Notes under the pieces: model-generated
What the model was told of the DNA's origin: nothing
Database searches by the model: none
The model's input: only the letters and a program-made list of their open reading frames with translations
Shown: positions 10,201-21,292 of the stretch, one piece after another
Layout of the letters: each line of letters begins with the position of its first letter
How positions within the stretch are numbered: position 1 is the first letter of the stretch
Made by a program: the position numbers and the translations under genes
Source of the DNA: Asparagus officinalis
Taxonomy: Eukaryota > Streptophyta > Magnoliopsida > Asparagales > Asparagaceae
Assembly (NCBI RefSeq): GCF_001876935.1
Contig: NC_033795.1
Location: forward strand, 59,424,332 to 59,488,331
Direction of reading: 5' to 3'
DNA: 64,000 nt

Positions 10201-12238
10201 ATGACATCCGTGATCGGGAGAGGGAAATCGTCTTTCGGACATGCTTCATTCAGGTTCCTGAAGTCGATGCAAATCCTGATTTTGCCATTCTTCTTCATGA
10301 CGGGAACGATGTTGGCTAACCAGTCTGGATGTTGTTCCTCTCGGATAAATCCTGATTCGATCAACTTCTTAACCTCTGCCTCAATGGCTTCCATAATCTG
10401 CGGACGAAACCGTCTTTGCTGTTGCTTGACAGGTTTGGCATCCGGCTTGATATCGAGGCGGTGCATTGCGACATTGGGGTCGAGCCCTGGCATGTCTTCA
10501 TAATTCCATGCGAAGACGTCGATATATTCCCTGATGAGAGCAATCAATTCCTCCTTCTCATCTGGGGGAAGACTGTCGCTGATGAATATAGGCTTTGGGT
10601 TAGCTTCATCACCCATGTTAATCTGGACTATTTTATCTTCAGTGGGTGGTTCTCTTTGCTCGAACCTATCGCCATACTGCATATTCAGATGGTGAACCCA
10701 CGGGTCTTCCCATGTTGGCATTTGATCGTCGTCTTCCATGGTGGATGGATCAGCTGTAGTCATGTTCGCCATTAGGGTTTTGAAAACTTCTCCCAGACTT
10801 GTATCGGAGTCCCACTCTGAAGCATCGGGAGAGTATCCCTTCTTGGCTTTGTTAGCAATTTGATCGATAATTTGCCAACCACATTCGTCATCTGATGAAA
10901 CATAACCTAAGCCTCGCCCATATTTATAATAATCCTCAGGTTTACCTTTTGGTACATATACTGCTTTGGCTGGATTACGAGGACCTCGATCGAAGTATAA
11001 ACCTTCTCCGAGTGTGAAATCGTAGCCCTGCTTTTCCATGAGCTTGCGCGCTTCTGGACTATACTTGGATAGATGTCGACCAGGTTTGTCATCATCTTCG
11101 TCTTCACTTAGGAAATGATCTGGTAACGGAGAGCTTTTTCCTTTACCGTAAATCACTTCTTTAGCACCTCTTACTTTGTTCGGGATGACCATGGTTGTTC
11201 CGAAAGAATGCTGGAGGTGTTCCTTCGTTACATAGGATGATCGGATCGGCATATACAACTCAGGATTGTCGTACAGCTCTTTTATCACATCATCAAGAGA
11301 CAAGGAGTACTCTAAATCATCTTTTATTGCAATATCGGCAAGTTGCCAGTTACAACCTCCATCTGACGATTGTTCATCGTCAAGATTGATTACAAAGGGT
11401 ACAATGTCATTTAAAACAAAACCGCCATTGTAATCGAATCCGGCTTCAGAATCAGCTTCTTCTCCGCTGTCTGTGCCCTGGGCCGATGGTTCAGTATCGG
11501 ATTCGTTACCATAAAGGAGAGAATCGGTGAAATAATTCTCATACCCCTTGAATGGTTGCTTATCCGCGACCACCGTCCTAACCTCATTGTCAGTGTCGAC
11601 ATACTTCAAACACTGATGGAGAGTAGAGGGAATTATCACGTTACTATGGATCCAAGGCCGACCCAATAGTAAGTTGTACGAAGTCTCCGCATCGATCACA
11701 TAACACGTGACTTCTGTCTTCAGATCTCCCATCTGGCACTTCACCCGGATCTTACCCAAGGGTCTTGACCCACTAGTGTTGAATCCATAAATAACAGTGC
11801 CTGTGGACGCCAACTTGCTTACTGGGATGCCGAGGAAATGCATCAATCGAAGCGGCATAATACTCACAGCAGAACCCGGATCCACTTGGATTCGGTTGAC
11901 TTGGCTGGAGCCAATGTATCCGACGAAATATAACGGCCGATCGTGGTTCGAATTCTTCGTCTGCATATCTTCTTTGGTGAAAGTAATGCAGGGAAGGTTC
12001 TTAGTCGCTATGTTGCACTGTTGACTCAGCGGTTCTGGCTGTTCAGGTATCGGCTTGACTTGAGTCAGAAATACCTCTGCATTGGCCAAAGCTTCTTGTA
12101 GGGCCTCCCTGGTTTCTTTGGATAATCGCAGCAACTCATACAGCGTTATCCGTGCAGGAATGTTGGCTAATTGCGCCATAATGTCGAAGCTATGCGGAGT
12201 CTTCGAGCTTTCCGGTTTGTCTCTTCCAATTGGACGAC
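7272..12238 (-). CDS. pol: Tat-lineage Ty3/gypsy pol polyprotein (PR-RT-RNH-aRNH-IN), gag missing
   Basis: The uninterrupted frame actually runs 12299-7272 (1675 codons), but the first about 20 codons are antisense LTR sequence; homology to pol begins near 12238. Domains, numbered from 12299: protease near 138-148 (VDPGSAVSIMP); reverse transcriptase about 615-800 with YVDD near 776; RNase H about 887-1036; a second, plant-type RNase H about 1070-1205 (FDGAS...AEYNAL...GDSQL...ADALA), the hallmark of the Tat/Ogre group; integrase about 1325-1500 with an H-H-C-C finger (HEGECGAH...CHAC) and D, D, E in MDIVGP, HDNGPQF and NGLAEAF. The C-terminus ends NGKFLKKYYP. All visible catalytic residues are intact, unusual in this decayed window. 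Upstream gag is replaced by an opposite-strand LTR end, so the element cannot be complete. It could supply pol to gag-only relatives; that is inference. Confidence 0.95.
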
Positions 12239-12455
12239 AGGCAAAGAACCCACACAAAGCAAGAGACCGCAAAACAGGATCTTGCGATTCGTTCGACAAA
12301 TAAGGATAAAGTTGTAATTTTCTTTATTTCTTGTGTTATTTGATTTTCGTTGTAACCGGATCTAAAAAAAGACCGGATCTTTGTAATCGATAAACTATTA
12401 CAAGAATTTGCAATGGAATCAATGATGAAGAAAACAACGATTTTCACCGCGAACA
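12238..12455 (+). mobile_element. 3' end of a Tat LTR (remnant)
   Basis: This matches the last 218 bp of the LTR ending at 33287, from GGCAAAGAACCCACACAAAG through AACCGGATCT...AGACCGGATC to the CGCGAACA terminus. It is truncated on the left where it abuts pol of opposite orientation. Confidence 0.85.
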
Positions 12456-12581
12456 GTAAGATGTAAAGTGTTGTCGGAACCGAGAGATATAGCAGTAGTG
12501 CAGTCTGTTGACAAGAGACTTTTCTTCTTCCTTTTTGCGCTAGAGACATTCCTCAACATATTATTTGTAGGTTAAAATTTT
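12456..12581 (+). other. Unexplained 126-bp segment between LTR end and gag
   Basis: Other copies have ATC plus the primer site here. This copy has unrelated sequence starting GTAAGAT and containing TTATTTGTAG|G near 12565, so its ends look like intron borders. The primer site and the first gag codons are absent. It may be an insertion or deletion scar. Confidence 0.4.
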
Positions 12582-13561
12582 AGTATGAGTTCGACCAACA
12601 AAAGTTCGAGGAGTACCTTTCATCCTCGTCCGGATCTACCTCCCCTCGCAAGTCTAAGAAGTCCAAGTTCTCTTCCAGCAGAAAGGTGCGTTGGTACGAA
12701 GAAGTTGAAGCTACCAACGACGACCTCATCCCGATTGACGCCAAAGTTACGTCGGGGGAGGCTCCCCCAACCTCCAACCAGATCAAGCTGGTTCCAACCA
12801 ATTCCTCCGTCACCAAAGGAGCGGTGACTCTCTCAAAGAGAGCCCGCCAAAGGCAACGCCAACGCTTGGCCAAACAATTCGCCAAAGCGATGAAGTCCAC
12901 CGACGGAATCCGCTACAACGCGGATTTGAAGAACGGGAGAGGCAAACAGCCTCAACGGCCGATGAATGGCGACTCCTCCAAGCCGCCAATGAACGAATGG
13001 GTTCGTGTCAAACGGAACCGTTCGACACTGGAGGAGCGCATTCGCAAACGCCGCGCACTATCAGCGCAGACACGGGCTCAAGTTGAAGAAGCCCGTAGAA
13101 AGCTGCAGAAAGAGGTGGCCAAGAAGCCGCCACCAACTCGCAAAGTTTGGAGGCCAAAGTCTGAAGCGGCGGGTCAGACCAAAAAGCAGCAACTGCAGCC
13201 TCCAACCAAAATTCAACCTCCGGCGAACCCAGCTAAGTCGCCGAGAATTCCCATAGCTACTCCGGGAGATCATGCAGAATCCTCCCGAAGAAGAAAGCCA
13301 GTCTTCAGTTCACGAGCGTTTGGGCCCGATGAAGAAGCCCAGAACGACTCAACACGCTGGGGGTCGCCGTCACCTCCAGTATAACAAAGAACTCAAGGCA
13401 GCTGCGCTCACCAACTTGCGCATCGAAGTCCAAGAGCACGCTGAAGAATCGCGCCCACAAAGGCACGTTTCGAGGCGTGTAACTTTTGAAAACGCAAAGA
13501 AGGCAATCCAACCTCAGATGGAAACATTATCATCTGATAGTGATAGTGTTATACCTGAGAA
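12582..13561 (+). pseudogene. gag: Tat gag/ORF1 N-terminal region, frameshifted and cut by a gap
   Basis: This is homologous to 33530-35605. Shared blocks include VRWYEEVEATN, VTLSKRARQRQRQRLAK, NRSTLEERIRKRRA and the later VHERLGPMKKPRTTQHAGG. The frame opens near 12586 (after a GAGTTCGACCA block) and is shifted early. A second shift at about 13305 follows loss of about 40 bp that the 35.3 kb copy still has. The product is strongly basic and rich in Gln/Arg, consistent with nucleic-acid binding, but no named domain is visible before the gap at 13562. Confidence 0.8.
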
Positions 13562-14561
13562 NNNNNNNNNNNNNNNNNNNNNNNNNNNNNNNNNNNNNNN
13601 NNNNNNNNNNNNNNNNNNNNNNNNNNNNNNNNNNNNNNNNNNNNNNNNNNNNNNNNNNNNNNNNNNNNNNNNNNNNNNNNNNNNNNNNNNNNNNNNNNNN
13701 NNNNNNNNNNNNNNNNNNNNNNNNNNNNNNNNNNNNNNNNNNNNNNNNNNNNNNNNNNNNNNNNNNNNNNNNNNNNNNNNNNNNNNNNNNNNNNNNNNNN
13801 NNNNNNNNNNNNNNNNNNNNNNNNNNNNNNNNNNNNNNNNNNNNNNNNNNNNNNNNNNNNNNNNNNNNNNNNNNNNNNNNNNNNNNNNNNNNNNNNNNNN
13901 NNNNNNNNNNNNNNNNNNNNNNNNNNNNNNNNNNNNNNNNNNNNNNNNNNNNNNNNNNNNNNNNNNNNNNNNNNNNNNNNNNNNNNNNNNNNNNNNNNNN
14001 NNNNNNNNNNNNNNNNNNNNNNNNNNNNNNNNNNNNNNNNNNNNNNNNNNNNNNNNNNNNNNNNNNNNNNNNNNNNNNNNNNNNNNNNNNNNNNNNNNNN
14101 NNNNNNNNNNNNNNNNNNNNNNNNNNNNNNNNNNNNNNNNNNNNNNNNNNNNNNNNNNNNNNNNNNNNNNNNNNNNNNNNNNNNNNNNNNNNNNNNNNNN
14201 NNNNNNNNNNNNNNNNNNNNNNNNNNNNNNNNNNNNNNNNNNNNNNNNNNNNNNNNNNNNNNNNNNNNNNNNNNNNNNNNNNNNNNNNNNNNNNNNNNNN
14301 NNNNNNNNNNNNNNNNNNNNNNNNNNNNNNNNNNNNNNNNNNNNNNNNNNNNNNNNNNNNNNNNNNNNNNNNNNNNNNNNNNNNNNNNNNNNNNNNNNNN
14401 NNNNNNNNNNNNNNNNNNNNNNNNNNNNNNNNNNNNNNNNNNNNNNNNNNNNNNNNNNNNNNNNNNNNNNNNNNNNNNNNNNNNNNNNNNNNNNNNNNNN
14501 NNNNNNNNNNNNNNNNNNNNNNNNNNNNNNNNNNNNNNNNNNNNNNNNNNNNNNNNNNNNN
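13562..14561. other. Assembly gap (1000 N)
   Basis: The run is exactly 1000 N, so it is probably a placeholder. Gag reads rightward on its left side and leftward on its right side, so two elements converge inside it. Confidence 0.98.
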
Positions 14562-14988
14562 AAGCTCTTCTGAGAGGAGCGTCCGTGCGGGTTGCGGCGG
14601 CATGGTCTGCGCCGGAATGAACCACTGTTTCCTCCTGGGCGGGTGTCTGCGAGGGCCATTTAGCGACCCATCTGGCAGGCTTTCGCCCCGTGCTCTCGAC
14701 TTCTAGCTTGGCCTTGATCGATTTGGAAAGAATGGGCTCCCCCGACGTGACTCGGATAGAGTCTCCAGGTGCGGAGGCTTTGACCATTTGAGGTCGGCCT
14801 CTACGCCCGACTTTGTGGCGTTTGCGGGACGCATCGCCACCAGAGGAGGAAGAAGACAAGTACTCCTCATACTTAGCTTGGTCGAACTCGATTTCTAGGG
14901 ACTCCACAGTCGTCCCAACGGCAACCTCGTCGAACTGAGCCACCACCATTTCGGTTGAAGAAACAGATTCTCCCACTGTGGTCGCCAT
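14562..14988 (-). CDS. gag: Tat gag N-terminus, partial (cut by the gap)
   Basis: 142 codons are visible. The start is the ATG at 14988, whose last two bases are the first two of the primer binding site, giving MATTVGES. The region FDEVAVG...IEFDQAKYEEYLSSSSS matches the YEFDQQKFEEYYVSSS block of the 33.5 kb copy, but the rest is diverged, so this is a different subfamily. A GRRGRP motif and Lys/Arg clusters suggest nucleic-acid binding. The frame is clean up to the gap. Only 4 bp separate the start from the LTR end. Confidence 0.75.
14970..14987 (-). promoter_or_regulatory. Primer binding site overlapping the gag start codon
   Basis: The minus strand reads TGGCGACCACAGTGGGAG five bases after the LTR end, and the ATG of gag overlaps its first bases. 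A leading TGG fits pairing with a tRNA CCA end. I cannot name the tRNA with confidence; Ogre/Tat elements often use tRNA-Arg with TGGCGA-starting sites. Confidence 0.7.
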
Positions 14989-14992
14989 CTTC

Positions 14993-16290
14993 TGTAGGTG
15001 TGAATTTCTGATCTCCCGAAGTAGGGATTTCGTTTGTATTTATAAGAATAGCTTATTACAAACTAATGAATCGAAAATTATAACAGAAGCGGAGGGAATG
15101 CCCTCCTTGTTTAACGTGGGGACTTTCGGTAGCTATAGAACGCCTCGCTCGGTTCTCGCGCCGAGTCTGCTTCCCTTGGACGATTCGACCGAGGTTGCTG
15201 GCGAGCTTCAGTATGCTGTAGAAGCACTGATCGATGGAGTTTGAGTCTCCGAGTTTTGATGGCGATCAGGGCCCGAAACTAGGAGAAGATGCTGCAATGC
15301 AAAGATTATGCAAAGAGCCTTTCGTCAACTCTGTTGAGAGTCGAGAGCTAGTGGTTCAGTTAACTGATTGAATTAATCAATTAACTATGAGCGAACGAAC
15401 CCCTTTCCTATAGCCAGGAGAGGTTCTTAAATAGAGGAGAGACGGCGCGACCGCTCCTTGAATCATGGGATATGACCATGTCTTGGGTTTGTACTGTGAG
15501 CGGCTGCTTGATGGGTTTGGAGTACTGTACTCCTTCCCTTCACGTCGCGAGGAGTGGGGTCGCGGCTGCCCAGTACTCGAGTGGGTCTTACCGACTTACC
15601 GTTTGTAGGCGGATTTAGCTCTTGACTCGTGCAGGCGAAGCGAGCTTTCTGCGGGCGGACTTGGCGACTGACCGGTCACTCGTACCGTGAGCGGCTACTT
15701 GATGGGCTTGGAGTACTGTTCTCCATCCCTTCACGTCGTGCGGGAAGTGGGAAGGCTCATCCCTGTACGCAACGTAGCGGCTGTCAAGTACTCAAGTGAG
15801 TCTAGCCAGCTTGCCGTTTGTAGGCGGATTCAGCTCTTGACTCGTGCAGGCGAGGTGAGCTTCAATCATGAGCGTGCAGGCGGATTTGGCGACTGCATGG
15901 ATTTGACTGGTTGCTCGTACTACGAGCGGTCACTTGATGGGTTTGGAGTACTGTGCTCCATCCCTTCACGTCGTGGGAAGTAGGAAGGCCCATCCCTGTA
16001 CGCGGCGTAGCGGCTGTTGGGTACACTGTTTGTAGGTGAATTTGACTCTCGGCTCGTGCGGGCGAGTCGATCATACAAGCGAATTTGGACGATCTTGACT
16101 CGCACGGGCGAGTCGATCATACAAGCGAATTTGTGATAAACAATTGCGAGCGAATTTGGCAACCGCGCGGTTTGGGTTTGCGCTGGTGAGTCCAGCCCAT
16201 GGGTAAGCCCCCACCCTCAAGATTGGTGGACGACTCCGACTCGCAGGCGAATTTCTCGTATGTCTGCAAAGGTAATTTTTACCATCTACA
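14993..16290 (-). mobile_element. Complete LTR of a divergent Tat subfamily
   Basis: On the minus strand it starts at 16290 with TGTAGATGGTAAAAATTACC, aligning to TGTAGGCGTTAAAAATTGCC at 42782, and ends CACCTACA at 14993, next to the primer site. Length is about 1298 bp. A TATA-like TATTTAAG lies at 15426-15433 (minus). U3 holds three tandem units of about 190-236 bp. Flanking bases at the outer end are ATAAT; the partner LTR is not identified, so the target duplication cannot be checked. Confidence 0.8.
15491..16060. repeat. Tandem repeat in the LTR, units of about 190-236 bp
   Basis: Three units begin near 15491, 15681 and 15917, each with CTTGATGGG(T/C)TTGGAGTACTG followed by CCCTTCACGTCG. 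Shorter copies of CTCGTGC(A/G)GGCGA and GGCGAATTT continue to about 16260. Confidence 0.75.
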
Positions 16291-16669
16291 ATAATAATAT
16301 AAGACATCGTAGGTCTGGATTATATGAAGCATATGAAGCTATTATTTCTCATCTTTCGCCTATTAGTAGCTGTAGGTGCTTAATAATTGACGTATTGAGG
16401 TTGGTGGTGACATGCCAAATAATGCTTTGTCTTTTTAGTCTTGTTACTTGGGAACGCTAACCCATGGACTATAATCTTATGATTTTTTTAGAATTACCTT
16501 ATTTCAGGGTGGAAACCGTTTCTATATGGAATTATGAGGGAATAGAAACTGATCACCCGTAGTTGCTCATATTGATGACGAGCTTCCTAAGAAAGATGGG
16601 CAACATTTTTCCTATGATTTTACATGTGTGAAAGAAAAACAAGTAAGGAGTCTAAGGGCGTGCCTGTGA
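16291..16669. other. Unassigned flank, no clear gene
   Basis: AT-rich sequence unlike the neighbouring LTRs. A 33-codon open stretch (about 16571-16671, plus; HIDDELPKKDGQHFSYDF) and an acceptor-like TTATTTCAG|G near 16507 hint at a broken coding fragment, but nothing identifies it. Confidence 0.35.
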
Positions 16670-16674
16670 TATAC

Positions 16675-17765
16675 TAAGGGTAATTACGTTAAACCCCAAA
16701 GTATTTCTAGCATTTTGCAATAAACCTCCAACAACTTTCGCAATCAAACTAAACAGTGGCGGATCAACGTTGAAGGAGCTGGTGTCACGTGACATTAGTT
16801 CCTTCAATGGTGCTTAAATTGATGACTTCATTTTCACATGGGTGCAGTATTAGAACTAGCCCACAAACTTATAAATATGTTTTGTCTAGGTAATGGATGA
16901 ACAAGTTTTATTTGAGATTAACTTCACATACATGTGGAGTCCACTTGTCTTTCAGTTTCATTAATAGAAAGGCTGATAAAAACTTCATGCAAATTGGCCC
17001 ATGAAATCATAAGCCTTCATAGGCCCCAAAAATATGAAGATGAAACTAGTCTAGGTTACTTGTTCTGTCATATAGAGGAAGAAAACACACAGTGCAAAAG
17101 CAAAAAAAGATTTATGTTAATCTACTTGTTCTTTGATGAGAGATAGTTTAAAAATTAGAGCATTATGACTATCATTTAAGTCCTATCTCATCTTTGACAT
17201 TTCTCCTCTCCTTCTCTGAATCAGGTTGTGGTGCTTAAGAATGAGATGTCTTGAGTACTATGCTTGTGTTTCACTATCATCACTATGTATTTTGTGTACT
17301 CGTTTGATTGATTTATCATCTAAACTCAACCAATCCCATATATATTCGCATAGGTTGAAGGGTCTGAAGTGCTAATTGTCTCGACAATTGTTTAGACAAT
17401 TTTTAATTATAAGTTTTATGGTGCCATCACTTTTTAGAAATGCTCGATCCGATTTTTAATTATTAGTTATATGGTGACATCACTTTTCAGAAATCCTAGA
17501 TCCGCCGCTGACACTAACCCTCAATAACGTTTGTAGAAAACCCCCAATATCTTTTGGGTAAATTATACTAGACCACCAGTAACTTTCAAAGTCTCCTTCA
17601 ATGGTGTTTTATGGTTCTAACTTGTGGGGGTAATCTACAAAATGCTAAAATTTATCAGGGAGCAATCCATAAAGTTATTAGGGGTTTATTAAGATTTTGA
17701 AAGTTATTGAGGGTTTATTCTAAAACGGTGAAAGTTCTTGCGGGTTTATTGTAATTCATGCTAAT
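16675..17765. mobile_element. Fold-back/MITE-like element with degenerate inverted ends, host of the hAT insertion
   Basis: The left end GTAATTACGTTAAACCCC and the reverse complement of the right end GAATTACAATAAACCCG align at about 70% over some 28 bp. AATAAACC(C/T)...AACTTTC motifs repeat several times within both arms. No ORF. Class is uncertain (MULE-like or other TIR element). Confidence 0.4.
16754..17510. mobile_element. Non-autonomous hAT-like element, 757 bp
   Basis: The ends are inverted repeats: CAGTGGCGGATC on the left and GATCCGCCGCTG on the right (11 of 12 match). The flanking 8-mers AAACTAAA and ACACTAAC match at 6 of 8, consistent with a decayed 8-bp hAT target duplication. 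The interior holds no transposase. Confidence 0.6.
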
Positions 17766-18104
17766 AATAATAACAAGTAGCAATAGTAAAAATAGCTAAG
17801 ACAAACAATCTCCTTCTTTATTATCATTGTTATCTTTCCTTTTTACATAATTTCCCCTCCCTAGTTAGATCGTGGATTTCTATACACAGGATGGGAGGCT
17901 TCCTCCCTCCCTCTCATGTCTAATCATAGTTGATTGGCCCGCGTAGGCGGCTTGTCCTCCTGGAGAGTGAGGAAGATGATTGCTTGCCTTGTGCAATCTG
18001 AATTATTTTTCCTTCCTTTTTTTTGTTAGTGGGATGATTAGCGAGATTGTAGCTGCTTTCTAGCCACACCCAGCTAGGACTTTCCTTTATAGACTTATGC
18101 GGCG
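17766..18104. other. Unassigned sequence
   Basis: AT-rich, no ORF, no repeat shared with the rest of the window. Confidence 0.5.
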
Positions 18105-19130
18105 TAGGGGTGCAAAATAATCCGGATTTATCCGAACCAACCGTAATCGTATCCGTTTAAAATGCGGATATGGTAGGTAAAATTTGAAACCGGTCGGATA
18201 TGGTTTTAGATATGGTTACGGTTTAGATTTTTTATCTAGATACGATTTCGGATATGACTATCAGGTCGAAATTGCGGATACGGTCCGGATATCCGGATAT
18301 TTGAAATGAGCTAAGTATAATACTTCTATTGGGTCGGATCTATAACATATACTCATGTTATCCGCAACCTGACCCATGTTCAACTCAAAAAGACTAGAGT
18401 CGGCACTCTAGACCCAAACTCTTAGTCTTCTTTCCAAATTACAACCCTTCTCTGCCTCCAAGCCGCCTCCAAGCTCCACCTCCACCTCCGCATTCCGCTC
18501 CGCCTCTGCCTCCAAGCCGCCTCCGAGCTCCACCTCTGCCTCCGCCTCCGCTTCTTCGCGGCTCAACTCTACAAGAAGTCCGCGGCCGCCTCATCCTCTT
18601 GATTGACGTGACGACGACCATCGACGACGTCCAACCTCCTCTTCTTCTCAATTTGGTATATCACTAAGGTGAATTCAAAACCCTAAGACCTATTTTTTTG
18701 ATAAAAACCCTAATTTCTAGCATTTGTTGACTGAATTGAAAAAACCTAATTTATTTGATAAAAATCCCTAACCTATTAGTCCTAATTGTTTTTAGTTTCA
18801 TATATGATTGTAATTCGCATCATTATATTTTTTTGTTTGATTAAGTTTATAAATTTTAATGAATAGGTATTAGAATCATGTCGTCTAATCCATCAATTCA
18901 AGCTTCTAATGAAGAACCCATAGTCCAACCCCCGTTGAACCAGTCATTGAACCCACAGTAGAAGAGCCTTCTAATAAGTAACTTGTCTTACTTTGCGAGT
19001 TATTAAAATCATATGTATTTATTTTCATATCCTATTCATATCTATTTTCCAATACTCCGATTAGTATCGATCCATGTCATATCCGTATCCGACTCTCTAA
19101 TATTTTCATAATATTTGGCATTTCCTTTTA
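18105..19130 (+). mobile_element. Internally deleted Ac-like hAT element
   Basis: The left end TAGGGGTGCAAAATAATCCG is a typical Ac-like hAT terminus. Both subterminal regions carry the GGATATGG / ATCCGTATCCG motifs common in such elements (18120-18300 and 19060-19105). The middle resembles a transposase gene start: a CT/GCC-rich leader, a possible intron, then an ATG at 18879. The right terminus is decayed, so the end is approximate and no 8-bp duplication was found. Confidence 0.45.
18879..18984 (+). pseudogene. Remnant of an Ac-like hAT transposase N-terminus
   Basis: ATG TCG TCT begins MSSNPSIQASNEEPIVQP. A one-base shift in a run of C then separates it from PVEPVIEPTVEEPSNK and a stop. 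A short Ser/Pro/Glu-rich N-terminus is common in these transposases. The BED finger and catalytic domain are missing. The hAT-like ends around it support the call. Confidence 0.35.
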
Positions 19131-19198
19131 GGATGAAGGGCTTTACCTGAGAGGCATGGCCTTTCTCAAAATCAAGCCCTTGATGCACATGCAGGTCG

Positions 19199-21280
19199 TG
19201 TTAGATATATGTGCCCTATAGGCAATAATTGTATATTATAACATGACCTATATGAATATAACATCCTTGTTCAAAATAATAGTATGCTATTTTGGTCAGA
19301 TTTATCTGCCTATATGAATATAACATCCTTGTTCAAAATAATAGTATGCTATTTTGGTCAGATTTATCTGGTATTTTCATACAGATAAAGCATCCTTGTT
19401 CAAAATAATAGTATGCTATTTTGGTCAGATTTATCTGGTATTTTCATACAGATAAAGTCTTTAGAATAATACCGACAATCAGACATTTCAGATATGATCG
19501 TAATGAAGAGATCTGATTTGTCGTTAACGTATATTCTAAAATGTTCCTAGTAAATGAAGTGTTAAAATGAGACATCATCACTTTGGGAAGACTAGTGTAT
19601 ACTCTATTTCTTTTTTGGTAGGATGATGATCCATCTCTTGGATCATTGATGTGAGACATTAAGATATAGTATACAGGTGACTCATTAATGAATGAGTTGA
19701 CTGAACAACTCACTGAGAACATCTAGTTGGTAATTATACTTAACTTTCAAATAGAAGTTCTCAAGTGATATAGTACATAGTAGTCTCTTGACCTAAGGAA
19801 TGAGTGCAATATCTTACATGTCAGTATAGGTGTACTTACACTTTTACCTAACCACAGTTCTCATCGAGTTGTGCATAACGGTTCTTGTTGGGTACATCCT
19901 GAGGCATAGGTAGATATTGAGATGCCAATATAGGATTCGTCTCTCCTAGTATAGGGGGTTAATGTCATAAGATTGTTTGATATAACTATAACCTAGAAAT
20001 CCTTGGCTGAGGTAAATAAGATAAACTGAGTGTCAGTTTGATCTTATAGGTTATGAGTTTAATATCAACAAACACTAATTGAGCAATTAGGGTTTGATAG
20101 TTTTCCATATCCTAGGCTCAATAGTTTGACATGGTTTGACGAATAGATTAGACTATACGGCATTATCACTGAGTGGTCCTGATAAAATTGGATAAGCATC
20201 TTACAGACCTTTATCACAACTCATACCCAGATAGTCTTCATGTGCAGCTAGCACCTCTGTTGTACTTGTGGATATGATCCACTACCGAGTTTTTGAGTTG
20301 GGCCCTAGAGTCACACCAAACGCGTACTTAAATCTTATGAAACACAATTTATAGAGTGATGCGTATGATTGATACGCATATATGATTTTTTTACCAGATA
20401 CACATAAACGGTTATGTATATCGGTAAAATCAGAATGCTATGTGCTTAGGAAATGAATTCTAGTATTTTTCTCATAAAGTTAACTTTTAGTCAACTAGTT
20501 GACTTTTTGGTCAATAGTTGAATTTTGGTCAACTCTTGATTTATTTGGTCATATAGTGACTAATTAGTTAAAGATTTGAATAATACTATATACCGTATTT
20601 ATAAAATACTGTATTAGTAATAATAATTTGGTAATCTCATTTATGAAATACACATACCATGTATAATGAGTCATGAGATGAGTCACTTAGAGGTATGGTT
20701 TGAGCACATGGTTTTAAAATGTAATGATTCATAAGATGATTCATTGCGTGACTCACATAATTAAACATTAATTTTTGATGATTCATTGCATGACTCATAG
20801 GATGAGTCATTCATGTCATGAACATATTTCACTCTATAAATATGAGCTCTCTCTCTTCATGAAAGGCTAATGAAAATTAAATTTCTATTAGAGAAAACAA
20901 GAGAGCCATACCTCTTACTAAACTCTAGCAATCTTTGAGTAAGAGGAAGTAGTAGGATTTTAAGAACACCGGGGTGGATATCTTACCTCGCATCTCAAGT
21001 AGCATCCAATAGTTTTCGGGTTTACTTAAAGAGTTGGAGGTCCACTACGAGGAGTTTTCTACATCAAAGAGAGCAAGCTAAAGGTTATTCGATTCACTAT
21101 CGAATCACGCTAAAAAAGTATAACTTTCAAACCTTGTATGCTCTCTTAACAATAAGAATTATGTTAGATTTAATTAGATGGTCCATATGAATATTTCATG
21201 CTCTCTACATGCTTAGTAATTTTTTTCATACATGTCTTCCGCTGTGTATTATGCATGTAGACATAGCACGATATCCTTCA
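19199..21280 (+). mobile_element. Ty1/copia 5' LTR (2082 bp)
   Basis: Begins TGTTAGATATATGTGCCC and ends ATATCCTTCA immediately before a tRNA-iMet primer site. A second copy lies at 27065-28631. Relative to it this LTR has two additional 60-70 bp tandem units (19245-19457) and about 385 bp near 20540-20925 that the other copy has lost. Left flanking bases are GGTCG; no matching right flank exists because the array is truncated. Confidence 0.9.
19245..19457 (+). repeat. Three tandem copies of a 60-70 bp LTR segment
   Basis: Each contains CATCCTTGTTCAAAATAATA and TTTGGTCAGATTTATCTG. The 27110-27195 LTR has one copy. Confidence 0.9.
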
Positions 21281-21292
21281 TGGTATCAGAGC
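21281..21292 (+). promoter_or_regulatory. Primer binding site, tRNA-iMet type
   Basis: TGGTATCAGAGC directly follows the LTR end; this is the standard plant copia primer site. Confidence 0.92.

Noticed and set aside
9888..10319. 143-codon plus frame opposite pol
   Set aside because: It is antisense to the reverse transcriptase coding region with no promoter or family; a shadow of a high-quality coding frame.
16571..16671. Possible host exon (HIDDELPKKDGQHFSYDF)
   Set aside because: Only 33 open codons, no recognisable family, stops upstream in the frame; listed only as an unassigned flank.
18439..18651. Gly/Arg-rich minus frame in the hAT remnant
   Set aside because: It arises from a CCTCC/GCC-rich stretch read backwards; no domain and low complexity.
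21281..21292. TGGTATCAGAGC as part of a tRNA gene
   Set aside because: Only the short complement of the tRNA 3' end is present, next to LTR ends, so it is a primer binding site.
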